Shown: positions 8,678 to 16,643 of the stretch, piece after piece | Numbering within the stretch: position 1 is the stretch's first letter | How the letters are laid out: each line of letters begins with the position of its first letter | Assembly (NCBI GenBank): GCA_020348305.1 | Contig: CP070746.1 | Span: 6,363,945 to 6,399,608, forward strand | DNA from: Desulfobacterales bacterium | GTDB lineage: Bacteria; Desulfobacterota; Desulfobacteria; Desulfobacterales; JAHEIW01 | Length of the DNA: 35,664 nucleotides | Direction of reading: 5' to 3' | Translations under genes and position numbers: made by a program | Notes under the pieces: model-generated | What the model was told of the DNA's origin: nothing | The model's database searches: none | The model's input: the letters and a program-made list of their open reading frames with translations, nothing else

Positions 8678-8990
8678 ACCCATCCTCCTTTTTGTACATA
8701 TCGCATCAAGCAAAATATCGGCAAAAATGCTGGAAACTTGAGTGATTTTTTAGGGTTGTGGAAGGTGGGAATCGGAAACTCGATGTTGGATGCTGGTCGC
8801 TGGTTTCTGGTAACTGGTCACTGGTCTCTGGCTTCTGGTCGCTGGTTTCTGGTCTCTCGTCTCTGGCTCGCGGCTTCTGACCTCTGGCTTCTGTTTTCTG
8901 ACAAGGATGTCCGTTATGAATCGATGATATGAAACGGGAAGAGCTAATTATATGGGGCTTATTAAGTTAATACCAAAATTGAATCTTTTT
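8678..8990. other. Intergenic region dominated by a heptanucleotide repeat
   Basis: This 313-base gap between two minus-strand genes holds the heptamer array (8793-8904, separate entry). The rest is unstructured AT-rich sequence. A plus-strand frame at 8738-8932 is open only because the repeat lacks stops in that frame. Its start is TTG with no proper ribosome-binding site, so it is not called. Confidence 0.5.
8793..8904 (+). repeat. Degenerate tandem heptanucleotide repeat, about 16 units (consensus CTGGTYT)
   Basis: From 8793 the sequence falls into 16 uninterrupted 7-base units of the form CTGGNNN, most often CTGGTCG, CTGGTTT, CTGGTCT or CTGGCTT. Later units drift (CTCGTCT, GCGGCTT, CTGACCT, CTGTTTT), but the 7-base phase never slips. 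The same family occurs in opposite orientation at 12496-12544. Short heptamer repeats of this kind are known from intergenic regions of cyanobacteria and other genomes. Origin and role here are unknown. Confidence 0.85.
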
Positions 8991-9344
8991 TTACTTCAGA
9001 TTACTATATTTATTGCGCTTCGAGTGTTTCGTTGAGGAGGGTTCATGATACTTTACGCCGACTTTATAAAAAAAAGCATCCGTATTCGGCATCGGTTCAC
9101 ACCACTGCACAATTGCATTGTAGTATTCGTGAATATCGTGCCCCTCGGCACTATGAGGGAAATCCTCGATCATGATAAAAATCTCGGTCCCCGGCTTCAA
9201 CTCATAACCTGCTAAAAAGCACATGCCGTCTACACCATAATCACACATCGTTGCACTATAATAAATGTCTGCATTCTGAAAGGCATAAAGCAGCGGTGCA
9301 TTATGCTTATGTCGTTTGGATTCCCTGTTCTCGGTTGGATTCAT
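8991..9344 (-). CDS. PilZ-domain protein (putative c-di-GMP receptor)
   Basis: This 117-residue single-domain protein carries the PilZ N-terminal arginine motif RxxxR (RESKR, residues 7-11). About 26 residues later it has the second motif region CDYGVDGMCF, where PilZ proteins have D/N-x-S-x-x-G. The motif serine is Gly here, so nucleotide binding may be weakened or altered. Beta strands follow (TEIFIMIEDF, NAIVQWCEPM, FFYKVGVKY), ending in a basic tail. PilZ proteins sense cyclic di-GMP and act on motility, exopolysaccharide or transcription. No partner gene is adjacent. AAGGAGG precedes the ATG by 10 bases. The family call is good; the ability to bind c-di-GMP is uncertain. Confidence 0.8.
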   Translation of the reverse strand: MNPTENRESKRHKHNAPLLYAFQNADIYYSATMCDYGVDGMCFLAGYELKPGTEIFIMIEDFPHSAEGHDIHEYYNAIVQWCEPMPNTDAFFYKVGVKYHEPSSTKHSKRNKYSNLK

Positions 9345-9813
9345 CAGACCAAGCCTCCTTTTTAAGGTTGACCGCCGAGAGGCTGCAAGCGTAAGTTATG
9401 GTTTCTACCCTCAACCTTTATTGCCATTTTCAATTCGGTCAAAATCATACTCAGGAGTCGGAGTAATGGTGAAAATCCGTGTGAGAAGGAAATGAGATGC
9501 AGGCCTAGAGTGCGAGCGGTAATTCCGAATGTGGTGTTCGGCGGCAGAAGTGATTTGAATACATTATCGAATAAATAAGAATTCGTGTCAAATAGAAAAA
9601 GTTAATGCAATCATTTTTCGAAAAAGATCTTTTCGGTTTTAACGACGATTTAAAAATCATAAGAATAAGTATTGTTAAATGGCTTGCATATATAAGCGTA
9701 AAATTGCTTTCAACTAAATTTTATGCCTATAGTAAATGTAATACAATATCTCATTTGAGAACACGTTTATCGTTTAAATTTCTATTTATATTCACCTATG
9801 AGGGTAACCGTCG
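9345..9813. other. 469-base intergenic region, possibly structured RNA in its first half
   Basis: No convincing gene. A 70-codon plus-strand frame at 9605-9817 is AT-driven and reads like noise. The stretch from about 9440 to 9545 is less AT-rich than its surroundings, with purine-rich segments and a perfect small hairpin (CCGAA, 7-base loop, TTCGG at 9526-9542). It could be a non-coding RNA, a leader or a remnant, and no known riboswitch class fits. The second half (9580-9800) is very AT-rich and probably contains the murB promoter. Confidence 0.35.
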
Positions 9814-10761
9814 ATGAATTTAAATTTTGGCAAGCTTGCTGCCAAACTGGCCGAAATTTCCGATTGTGAAGTTAAAACAAATGAAGTCCTGGCTCCCTAT
9901 ACATCTTACAACATCGGCGGGCCGACAGCGGTTTGGGTGGCACCCAGAACCGAAGAAGGCATCGCAAGCGTATTGGAAATTGTCTACGCCTCCGGCGCGC
10001 CGCTATTTATTTTAGGTCGGGGATCCAACCTGCTGGTTTCAGATAACGGCTGGCAAGGAGTAACACTGTATGTGGGTAAAAATCTCAGTGGTTGGACGAT
10101 TCAGGGCAGGGATGCCCGCGTGCTGGCCGGAACCCTTTTGATGGATCTCATCACTGCGATGGTCGAAAATGGTCTGGCCGGCATGGAGCTCCTGGCCGGG
10201 ATTCCCGGCGGTGTTGGCGGAGCGTTGCGGATGAATGCCGGTGCCTTCGGCCAAGAGATCGAATCGGTAACTGTCTCCGTAAAGGGTTTTCTATTTGACG
10301 GCAGTCCGTTTGAGGCTTCACGAAACGAAATCGATTTCGCCTATCGGTGCGTACCTTCTTTAGAAGACGTTGTGATTACGTCCGGTCATATGCGCTTTAA
10401 TATGGAAAATGTCGCTGTATTGCAGGAGCGAATGAACGATATTGTCGCTCTGCGCGCCAAAAAACAACCTCTGGAGTATCCCTCCTGCGGCAGCGTCTTC
10501 AAACGCCCACCCGGCTATTATGCAGGTGCTTTGATCGAGGAGGCCGGGCTCAGGGGCGAAAAAGTCGGAGATGCGGAGATCAGCGAGAAACACGCCGGCT
10601 TTATTTTGAATGTGAACAACGCCAAAGCCGCCGATATATATGCACTCATACGGCGTGCAGAGGAAAGGGTGTTGCAGCGTTTCGGGGTCCGGCTGGAAAG
10701 GGAAGTAAAACTGATCGGTGAGTTTGAAAAAGAAAAACATCCAAAAAACCTATTTGAATAA
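9814..10761 (+). CDS. murB: UDP-N-acetylenolpyruvoylglucosamine reductase
   Basis: MurB reduces UDP-GlcNAc-enolpyruvate to UDP-MurNAc with NADPH and FAD, the second committed step of peptidoglycan precursor synthesis, in the cytoplasm. The 315 residues show the FAD-binding signatures YTSYNIGGP (29-37), LGRGSNLLVSDNG (67-79) and GIPGGVGGALRMNAGAFG (129-146). They also show the substrate Tyr region YRCVP, the proton-donor serine in CGSVFKRPPGYYAG (S227), HAGFILN (260-266) and the C-terminal Glu in LEREVKLIG. All key residues are present. murB stands outside a division/cell-wall cluster here and instead overlaps the downstream membrane-transporter gene by 44 bases. Confidence 0.97.
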   Translation: MNLNFGKLAAKLAEISDCEVKTNEVLAPYTSYNIGGPTAVWVAPRTEEGIASVLEIVYASGAPLFILGRGSNLLVSDNGWQGVTLYVGKNLSGWTIQGRDARVLAGTLLMDLITAMVENGLAGMELLAGIPGGVGGALRMNAGAFGQEIESVTVSVKGFLFDGSPFEASRNEIDFAYRCVPSLEDVVITSGHMRFNMENVAVLQERMNDIVALRAKKQPLEYPSCGSVFKRPPGYYAGALIEEAGLRGEKVGDAEISEKHAGFILNVNNAKAADIYALIRRAEERVLQRFGVRLEREVKLIGEFEKEKHPKNLFE

Positions 10762-12094
10762 AGCACAATTCCCAGCATCCGCACACAGCTGGAGACTCAC
10801 CCGCTTTTTTGTGCCTCTGGCCATTCAAGCAAGCTCCCAGGCATTGTGTTATCCACTGGTCGCAATGGTCGCCTCACGCGGCCCCGGCGGCCCGCTGAAT
10901 CTGGCTGGACTGGCACAGTCCAACACCGTGATGTTTTTCCTGGGAATGTTTGCCATCAGTCTGGTGACAACCGGTATGGTATATGCCAAAACACGCGAAG
11001 GTTATCTAAAATTCCGGACGCTTACCCTATCTCTCGGGCTTATGGTTATTTCTGTTCAGGCTGTATTGTGTATCCCTGCACTTTCCCACTTGCTGTTTGG
11101 TAAAATTATCGGACTGCCTCCTTCCATTGAAACGCCCGCTAAGATTACGTTGTTGATCTGTATCCCGCTGCAATTTCTATTCTTTTTGCGTATCCCGTAT
11201 TTTGTGGTCATGTATAATGGCAAAGCTACGGGAAAAGCCAGTTTGGCGACCATCGGCCGAATCCTCGTAACCGCCATGCTTTCACCCCTATTTTGTGTAA
11301 TCGGGCTCGTCGGCCCCATATGGGCGGTGGTCTGTCTCACTTTACCGGTTGCTTTAGAAGCATTGATTTCACGAATACTTGCACGACCATTTCTAAGCGC
11401 CCTGAAACCTGCCTCCGAGAAACCGCCAAGCGCAAGAGAAGTCTTCTTTTTCAATCTACCGCTTTCCATCGGTGGTTATTTTCTCTCCATTTCAGCGGTG
11501 ATTCTCGCTGCATTTATTGCCCGGGCAGCTGATCCCGAGCGGATACTTCCGGTCTATTATCTCGCCCTGGGACTGGCCAATCCCGTTGCCTATTCGGCAA
11601 CACGCATTCAGACAATTGTTCTGGCATTTCCACCGACTTCACAACAAGATAAGTCAACGCTTCGATTTTCATTGATTGCCGGTGCATGTTTGGGCCTTTT
11701 ACCGCTTTTTTTTATTTTACCTGGACTCGTTGAATTTTATTATGTCAAACTGCAAAACTTGAGTATCACCGATCTGTCGCTTGTGCGCATGACAGCCCTT
11801 TCGTTGATCTTTTTTCCATTGAGCGTGGCCATCAGGGCACAGAGCGAAGGGTTGGCCGCCTGGTTAAAAAAGCCGGTCACCGTCCTGGCCGGACACGCTA
11901 TTTTCCTGGGGACCATCATTGTTTCGGGATTTACCTTACATTTCTTAGACACGCCGGGTTATCTCATCGGTGCCATCGGATTAACGCTGGGGAGCCTGGC
12001 ATCTTCAGGAACAATGCGGATCTCACTTGGCTGGGCAAAAGAAAAAGCAATACCGGTAGGGCAAACCACCACATCGGTCGGACAAATCAGGTAA
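10718..12094 (+). CDS. MATE/MOP-superfamily multi-pass membrane protein (ANKH/flippase-like)
   Basis: The 458-residue product is almost entirely hydrophobic, with about 12 predicted membrane helices in two similar halves, as in MATE and polysaccharide flippases. The N-terminal motif RFFVPLAIQASSQALCYPLV and the repeat-like second half (FFFNLPLSIGGYFLSISAVI) resemble the ANKH/MOP group. It has no ATPase or enzyme motif. Known relatives export drugs, lipid-linked glycans or small anions; the substrate here is unknown. The frame begins at GTG 10718, inside the last 44 bases of murB, so translational coupling is likely. A TTG at 10754 is an alternative start. The overlap with murB makes a cell-wall precursor role conceivable but unproven. 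Confidence 0.72.
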   Translation: MSLKKKNIQKTYLNKAQFPASAHSWRLTRFFVPLAIQASSQALCYPLVAMVASRGPGGPLNLAGLAQSNTVMFFLGMFAISLVTTGMVYAKTREGYLKFRTLTLSLGLMVISVQAVLCIPALSHLLFGKIIGLPPSIETPAKITLLICIPLQFLFFLRIPYFVVMYNGKATGKASLATIGRILVTAMLSPLFCVIGLVGPIWAVVCLTLPVALEALISRILARPFLSALKPASEKPPSAREVFFFNLPLSIGGYFLSISAVILAAFIARAADPERILPVYYLALGLANPVAYSATRIQTIVLAFPPTSQQDKSTLRFSLIAGACLGLLPLFFILPGLVEFYYVKLQNLSITDLSLVRMTALSLIFFPLSVAIRAQSEGLAAWLKKPVTVLAGHAIFLGTIIVSGFTLHFLDTPGYLIGAIGLTLGSLASSGTMRISLGWAKEKAIPVGQTTTSVGQIR

Positions 12095-12128
12095 ACTTGT
12101 TGTAATAAATTTTTGGAACAACAATATA

Positions 12129-12146
12129 AAACCGCCAGTGCGGTTT
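12129..12146. terminator. Bidirectional stem-loop between convergent genes
   Basis: A perfect 7-bp stem (AAACCGC / GCGGTTT) with the tetraloop CAGT sits between the plus-strand membrane-protein gene and the minus-strand ferredoxin gene. No long T-run follows, so termination efficiency may be modest, but position and symmetry suit a shared terminator. Confidence 0.55.
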
Positions 12147-12174
12147 ATGCGAATAACGAATAACTATAATTCAT

Positions 12175-12375
12175 TCAATCCTCCTCTTCCCAGGATATAC
12201 ACTCTACCGGGCAGCTATCCATAGCTTCTTCAATGCAATCTTCAGGACCGCCTTCGGGCATTATTACCTCGGCTTTTTCTTCATCTTCGTTAAATGCAAA
12301 GACCTCTGAACAAAGCTCTACACAAGTTTCACATCCAGTGCATTCATCGGTATCGATCACAACACGTCTTCCCAT
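12175..12375 (-). CDS. Single-cluster [4Fe-4S] ferredoxin (Desulfovibrio type)
   Basis: This acidic 66-residue ferredoxin has C12-x2-C15-x2-C18 and the distant C55-Pro, the four ligands of one [4Fe-4S] cluster. C22 and C47 match the positions of the structural disulfide in single-cluster Desulfovibrio ferredoxins. C59 is extra. The protein is strongly acidic (ending SWEEED), as expected for docking to redox partners. It is a low-potential cytoplasmic electron carrier; likely partners include pyruvate or 2-oxoacid:ferredoxin oxidoreductases and, in this window, the diaphorase module at 28877-32077. A GGGGG-type ribosome-binding site precedes the ATG. It appears monocistronic. Confidence 0.95.
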   Translation of the reverse strand: MGRRVVIDTDECTGCETCVELCSEVFAFNEDEEKAEVIMPEGGPEDCIEEAMDSCPVECISWEEED

Positions 12376-12495
12376 TTTTGAAACCCCCTTAATATTTTTT
12401 CAATGTACACATAATCCATTAAAGCGCACAGAAACTAAGATAATCTTTCCGGAAGTAAAAGCAAGGGGGGGGACGATTGCGGATTATATTGGCAG

Positions 12496-12544
12496 AGATC
12501 AGTGACCAGAAACCAGCGACCTGAAACCCGCAACCCGAAACCTG
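12496..12544 (-). repeat. Second heptanucleotide repeat array, about 7 units, inverted relative to 8793-8904
   Basis: The plus strand reads as 7-base units such as TGACCAG, AAACCAG, CGACCTG, AAACCCG and AAACCTG. These are reverse complements of the CTGGNNN units at 8793-8904 (for example CTGGTTT). The two arrays are therefore dispersed, inverted copies of one repeat family lying in intergenic DNA. Confidence 0.75.
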
Positions 12545-12587
12545 TTTCCATTTCCAAGTTTCAAATTTGTAAAGGACACCATAATGA

Positions 12588-12617
12588 TTGACGCTGCTGA
12601 TGAAATCGTCTTAGAAT
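12588..12617 (+). promoter_or_regulatory. Candidate sigma-70-type promoter for the antiporter gene
   Basis: TTGACG (12588-12593) and TAGAAT (12612-12617) are spaced by 18 bases, 49 bases before the antiporter ATG. Both hexamers match the consensus at five of six positions. Found by eye only. Confidence 0.42.
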
Positions 12618-12665
12618 GACGAAAACAAAGCCAGTTGCGTAACTAACATATCTAGTGGAGGGAAA

Positions 12666-13934
12666 ATGAAGCTGTTCAACATCTTGGCCATTTTGATAAC
12701 GCTATCGGCAGCCTTTAGCTATCTTAATCATCGATTTATCCGCTTGCCGACTACGATCGGTTTGATGCTCATCGCCCTTCTTGTATCCCTGGGGCTGATC
12801 GTATTGAGCCCTCTGGGGTTGAATCTAGAAGAAGACGCCCGTTTATTGCTGAACAGTATCGATTTTGATGAAACCCTGCTTCACGGAATGCTTAGCTTTT
12901 TGCTGTTTGCAGGTGCCCTGCACGTTAATCTTGCAGATCTGGCAAGACAAAAATGGATCATCGGTTTTCTGGCAACCTTGGGGGTTACTGGCTCAACCTT
13001 TATCATCGCTTTTATCACTCGGTGGGTGTTGGCAGCTTTAGATATTCAACTGCCCTTGATATACTGCCTACTTTTCGGCGCTTTGATTTCACCGACCGAT
13101 CCGATTGCAGTCCTTGGCATTCTCAAAAAAGCCGGGGTTCCGGAAAGTCTTGAAACCAAAATATCCGGGGAATCGTTGTTCAACGACGGGGTGGCTGTGG
13201 TTGTGTTTTTGGTGTTTGTGGAAATAGCCTCAGGACACCATGAAATTACAGTGGGTTCTATAGCAGGTTTGTTCATTAAAGAAGCTGTTGGCGGCGTTGG
13301 GTTCGGTCTGCTCATCGGAGCAGTTGCTTACTGGATGCTCAAAAGCATCGACAATTACCACGTGGAAGTGTTGATCACTCTGGCGCTTGTAACCGGTGGT
13401 TTTGCGCTGGCCGATGCATTGCATCTCTCGGGCCCCATTGCTATCGTGGTGGCCGGTCTTCTTATCGGCAATCACGGAAGACTGCTGGCGATGTCCGATC
13501 AGGTGCGGGAGCACCTGGACACTTTCTGGGAGCTGGTAGACGAAATTTTAAATGCCGTTCTGTTTGTGCTTATCGGACTTGAGGTGTTGGTACTTACTTT
13601 TAATCGACAAGATGTTATCGCCAGCATTTTGCTGATCCCACTTATTCTTCTGGCCAGGTTCGTAAGTGTGGGCGTACCGGTGGTAATTTTGCGAATAATC
13701 CGAACCTTTAGTCCGCATGTGGTCAAAATTCTGACCTGGGGAGGTCTTCGTGGGGGAATATCCGTCGCCCTGGCACTATCTCTGCCACCGGGTAAAAACC
13801 GGGAGGTTATTCTAGCCATCACCTATGCGGTGGTGGTATTTTCCATCATTGTCCAGGGATTGACCATCGGCAAACTCGTCCGCAGATGCCAAGAATCTCT
13901 AGAAATCGAGCCCAGAGGGCTGAGCATGGAATGA
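12666..13934 (+). CDS. NhaP-type Na+(K+)/H+ antiporter (CPA1 family)
   Basis: This 422-residue inner-membrane protein has about 12-13 membrane helices. CPA1 signatures are clear: LLFAGALHVNLADL in the early half, the unwound-helix motif LISPTDPIAVLGILKKAGVP, the ion-binding Asn-Asp in GESLFNDGVAVVVFL, and the C-terminal WGGLRGGISVALALSLP. It exchanges cytoplasmic Na+ (or K+) for protons and supports pH and sodium homeostasis. It has no C-terminal regulatory (TrkA or cyclic-nucleotide) domain, so it is the short form. A strong GGAGGG site sits a few bases before the ATG and a candidate promoter lies at 12588. It is apparently monocistronic. Confidence 0.93.
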   Translation: MKLFNILAILITLSAAFSYLNHRFIRLPTTIGLMLIALLVSLGLIVLSPLGLNLEEDARLLLNSIDFDETLLHGMLSFLLFAGALHVNLADLARQKWIIGFLATLGVTGSTFIIAFITRWVLAALDIQLPLIYCLLFGALISPTDPIAVLGILKKAGVPESLETKISGESLFNDGVAVVVFLVFVEIASGHHEITVGSIAGLFIKEAVGGVGFGLLIGAVAYWMLKSIDNYHVEVLITLALVTGGFALADALHLSGPIAIVVAGLLIGNHGRLLAMSDQVREHLDTFWELVDEILNAVLFVLIGLEVLVLTFNRQDVIASILLIPLILLARFVSVGVPVVILRIIRTFSPHVVKILTWGGLRGGISVALALSLPPGKNREVILAITYAVVVFSIIVQGLTIGKLVRRCQESLEIEPRGLSME

Positions 13935-14159
13935 GAGCCCCTGAATGGTGCTTGCCAGACGCTGACGTTTTCGACGAATATCCTTGCACGCTTAATGAAA
14001 GTCATGAAAATCTCTTCTATCCGAATCAGTTAGAGCTGAATTTGACGTTACCCTGAAACGCCCCGGATATGAGTTGCCTTATGGGTTTTGATTTGTTACG
14101 CTGCCTATGTCATAAAATTTGAACATAACAATTATGAAGGTAACAAAGGAGATACATAA

Positions 14160-14525
14160 ATGGCTGAAGAACAGAATAATGCAGTTGATTTTCAAGTCGA
14201 CAGATCCAATCTTTACCGCGAAGAATCCTTTACCGATCTGAAAGTGGGAACCATCAAACGCCTTACACCGGTGAGACCCGACGGATCCGAAGATAAAACC
14301 CGCAAAAAGATATTTGTCGGTCAAACCAATATTATGACCCCCCAAGGCCCCTTGCCGATTCAAGGAGTGATTCAGTCAAAAGAGCTTCAGCAGGCCATCA
14401 AGAAATTTCCCGATGCCATGGAAGCGGCTATGGAACGCTTGATTGAACAAGCGCAACAATATCAAGAAAAGGAAAAAGACCGGATCGAAAAACCCGAATC
14501 GCGTATTATTGTTCCTGGAAGGTAA
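14160..14525 (+). CDS. Small hydrophilic protein of unknown function
   Basis: I do not recognise this 121-residue protein as a named family. The N-terminal half (about 10-70) contains short beta-prone segments (ESFTDLKVGTIKRLTPV, KKIFVGQTNIMTPQGPLPIQG). The C-terminal half is a charged helix (about 75-110, LQQAIKKFPDAMEAAMERLI...) and the protein ends with SRIIVPGR. There are no cysteines, signal or membrane segments, so it is cytoplasmic. AAAGGAG lies 8 bases before the ATG. The TPR gene starts 11 bases after its stop, so the pair is almost certainly co-transcribed and the products may interact. Possible roles such as a chaperone or assembly factor are speculation. Confidence 0.8.
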   Translation: MAEEQNNAVDFQVDRSNLYREESFTDLKVGTIKRLTPVRPDGSEDKTRKKIFVGQTNIMTPQGPLPIQGVIQSKELQQAIKKFPDAMEAAMERLIEQAQQYQEKEKDRIEKPESRIIVPGR

Positions 14526-14536
14526 TAGGATTTCAA

Positions 14537-15778
14537 ATGGGATTGTTGAAAATCTTTACCGGTAAAACACCGCAAGAGCACGAACAACAGGGAGATACGT
14601 TTGCCCAAGCCGAAGCCTGGGGTAAGGCTAAAATTGAATACGAAAAGGCCTTGAGCAAGCTTGAAAAATCATCGCCTGATAACGTCGAATTTAAAAATCA
14701 TCTTGAAGAAAAAATTATCCAGTCCAAAGAGGCCCTTGCGCGTGAACATAAAAAAAGTGCCGAAGACATGCTTAAAGCCGATTTTTATGAAGAGGCCAGG
14801 CAGTATGTGGGTTTGGCGCTGGAATTAACCGCAGACCCCCAGTTGCGACAGGAGCTGAAAGATTTATCCCAACAGCTTAACCTACAGATCCAAAAAGAAA
14901 TCCAAGAATTAGCCCCTGATTTCGAGGTATTCAATCACGCAGAGCAACAGCCGCTTTTCGTGGAAAGCGAGGATGAAGAATTCAGGGCCCTCATTGGCAG
15001 GTTGCCGGCGGAGGTTCAAAAAGCTTATCTAAGCTACGGTGATGAATTTGAAGCCGGGTATATGGCCTTAAACCAGGGCGACTTTCAGCAGGCCGCCTCC
15101 CATTTATCCAACGCCATGCAAGACCATCCTGCTCCGGATAGTCTTATCCCGCTGGAGCTCGCCACGGCCTATCTGAATCTGGAAAAATTTGACCAAGCCC
15201 AACAACTGCTGGAAATATTTCTTCAGCACCATCCGGATGCTTTACCGGCCTATCAACTGCTGTGTGAAATCTTTTGGGAAAATAAAGAATATGACAAAGC
15301 AGAAGCCCTGCTCGCTTCCATCCCGCCAGAACTGACGGAATCTGTGGCGGTTTATCTTCTGCGCGGCGAAACCCTTTATCACGCCGGAAAGTATCCGGAA
15401 GCCAAGCTGTATTATCAGGACTTTTTGAAAAATTACGAATGGAACGAATCCGTCGCCCGGGTCCTTGCAAAAACCCATGAAGCGCTGGGTGAGATGGCGA
15501 ATGCTCGCAACATATACCGGGAGATCATGGATCAATGCCGAAGCTGTCGCGCTCGCATAGATCCTTACATCAAGTTTAAATATGCCGATCTGTGTTTTTC
15601 CTCTGGCCTTTACACCAGTGAAATTCTTGAGCTGTATCTTTCCCTGGTTCAGGAAATCCCGGCTCATGCAGCGCAATTCTACCAAAAAATCAGCCAGATT
15701 TATTCGGCTCAGGGCAATGAAGCGGAGGCCAAGCGGTTTCAGCGCTTTGCTGAAAAACATCAAGATGGTGGAACGTGA
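14537..15778 (+). CDS. Tetratricopeptide-repeat protein
   Basis: The 413-residue protein consists of helical repeats with no signal peptide or membrane segment. TPR units are visible at about 12-45 (EHEQQGDTFAQAEAWGKAKIEYEKAL), about 165-200 (GYMALNQGDFQQAASHLSNAM), about 205-235 (ELATAYLNLEKFDQAQQLLEIF), about 240-270 and about 275-305. The N-terminal 150 residues are a separate helical block with coiled-coil character. TPR proteins are protein-binding scaffolds, and partner identity is unknown. It is co-transcribed with the small protein at 14160-14525 and followed 40 bases later by the nudC-like gene. Near its end it contains CRSCRARIDPYIKFKYADLCF, whose cysteines are unusual in a TPR scaffold. 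Confidence 0.85.
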   Translation: MGLLKIFTGKTPQEHEQQGDTFAQAEAWGKAKIEYEKALSKLEKSSPDNVEFKNHLEEKIIQSKEALAREHKKSAEDMLKADFYEEARQYVGLALELTADPQLRQELKDLSQQLNLQIQKEIQELAPDFEVFNHAEQQPLFVESEDEEFRALIGRLPAEVQKAYLSYGDEFEAGYMALNQGDFQQAASHLSNAMQDHPAPDSLIPLELATAYLNLEKFDQAQQLLEIFLQHHPDALPAYQLLCEIFWENKEYDKAEALLASIPPELTESVAVYLLRGETLYHAGKYPEAKLYYQDFLKNYEWNESVARVLAKTHEALGEMANARNIYREIMDQCRSCRARIDPYIKFKYADLCFSSGLYTSEILELYLSLVQEIPAHAAQFYQKISQIYSAQGNEAEAKRFQRFAEKHQDGGT

Positions 15779-15818
15779 GTAGAAATGAACAGATCTTCAA
15801 CAGTAAAAACCGGTACAT

Positions 15819-16643
15819 ATGATGACCTTTAAACCCGATTTCAAACCGCCAACCAACCAACCGCAGCGGGACTTATGGTTCGTCTATCAGGACCAAAAAC
15901 TGATCGTCAAGGTTAGCGGCGACACCTTTTCTATTCCTCGCTCACCGGATCTGCGGCAGGTCAATCTATCACCGATTCGCGAACAGTATCTAGGCGCCCT
16001 GGATGACCGGCACTGCTACGCCGCCGAATTACCGCCGGATGTCCCTATTCCGAATGAGTGGTCGGCAAGTGGTTTGCGGGAGCTGTTTGGTCTGCTCGAA
16101 GATGAATTCATCTGGGTGGCCGGTCGGGCCAACCAGTTGGTGGACTGGAATCAGTCGCATCAGTTTTGCGGAAGATGCGCAAATCCGACCGAAGATAAAA
16201 TCGATGAGCGCGCCAAAATCTGTCACCAATGCGGATTAATAAATTACCCGCGTCTGTCTCCGGCAATTATTGTGGCCGTGCGTAAAGGAAATCAAATCCT
16301 GTTGGCCCATAACAAACGATTTCGAGCCGGATACTATAGTGTACTGGCCGGATTTGTGGAACCGGGAGAAACCTTGGAAGGTTGCGTCAAACGGGAGGTT
16401 TTTGAAGAAGTAAATATAAAGGTAAAAGATATACGCTACTTCGGCAGCCAGCCATGGCCGTTTCCCAACTCATTGATGGTGGCTTTTACGGCAGAATACG
16501 CCGATGGCGAAATTAAGGTCAACAAAAATGAAATTGTAGATGCCGGCTGGTTTTCCGCCGACAATCTCCCGCGTATTCCTCCCAAAATTACAATTGCGCG
16601 GTGGCTGATCGATTGGTTCAAAACCAATCACCAGACTGGTTGA
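15819..16643 (+). CDS. nudC: NAD(H) pyrophosphatase / NAD-capped RNA hydrolase
   Basis: This 274-residue Nudix enzyme has the NudC architecture: a divergent N-terminal domain, then a zinc ribbon (C117, C120, C135, C138). The Nudix box at 178-200 (GFVEPGETLEGCVKREVFEEVNI) has all catalytic Glu and Arg residues. The last Gly of the consensus is Asn. The NudC-specific SQPWPFPNS (210-218) follows. The enzyme cleaves NADH to NMNH and AMP, and in characterised homologues removes NAD caps from RNA. It is cytoplasmic and depends on Mg or Mn plus structural Zn. It lies 40 bases downstream of the TPR gene and could share its transcript. The ribosome-binding site is weak; two consecutive ATGs (15819 and 15822) are possible. 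Confidence 0.94.
   Translation: MMTFKPDFKPPTNQPQRDLWFVYQDQKLIVKVSGDTFSIPRSPDLRQVNLSPIREQYLGALDDRHCYAAELPPDVPIPNEWSASGLRELFGLLEDEFIWVAGRANQLVDWNQSHQFCGRCANPTEDKIDERAKICHQCGLINYPRLSPAIIVAVRKGNQILLAHNKRFRAGYYSVLAGFVEPGETLEGCVKREVFEEVNIKVKDIRYFGSQPWPFPNSLMVAFTAEYADGEIKVNKNEIVDAGWFSADNLPRIPPKITIARWLIDWFKTNHQTG

Noticed and set aside
8738..8932. 64-codon plus-strand reading frame over the heptamer repeat
   Set aside because: It is open only because of the repeat, starts with TTG, has no proper ribosome-binding site and gives a low-complexity Trp/Leu/Ser product.
9450..9530. Possible cobalamin riboswitch (a GGTGAAAATCC-like run)
   Set aside because: Only a short similarity to the B12-box region; the rest of the conserved core is missing and the downstream gene is murB, not a cobalamin gene.
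9605..9817. 70-codon reading frame upstream of murB
   Set aside because: AT-driven composition, no ribosome-binding site, no protein-like pattern.
16621..16640. AACCA/TGGTT hairpin at the end of nudC as terminator
   Set aside because: Only 5 bp, partly inside the coding sequence, with a weak A-rich tail.
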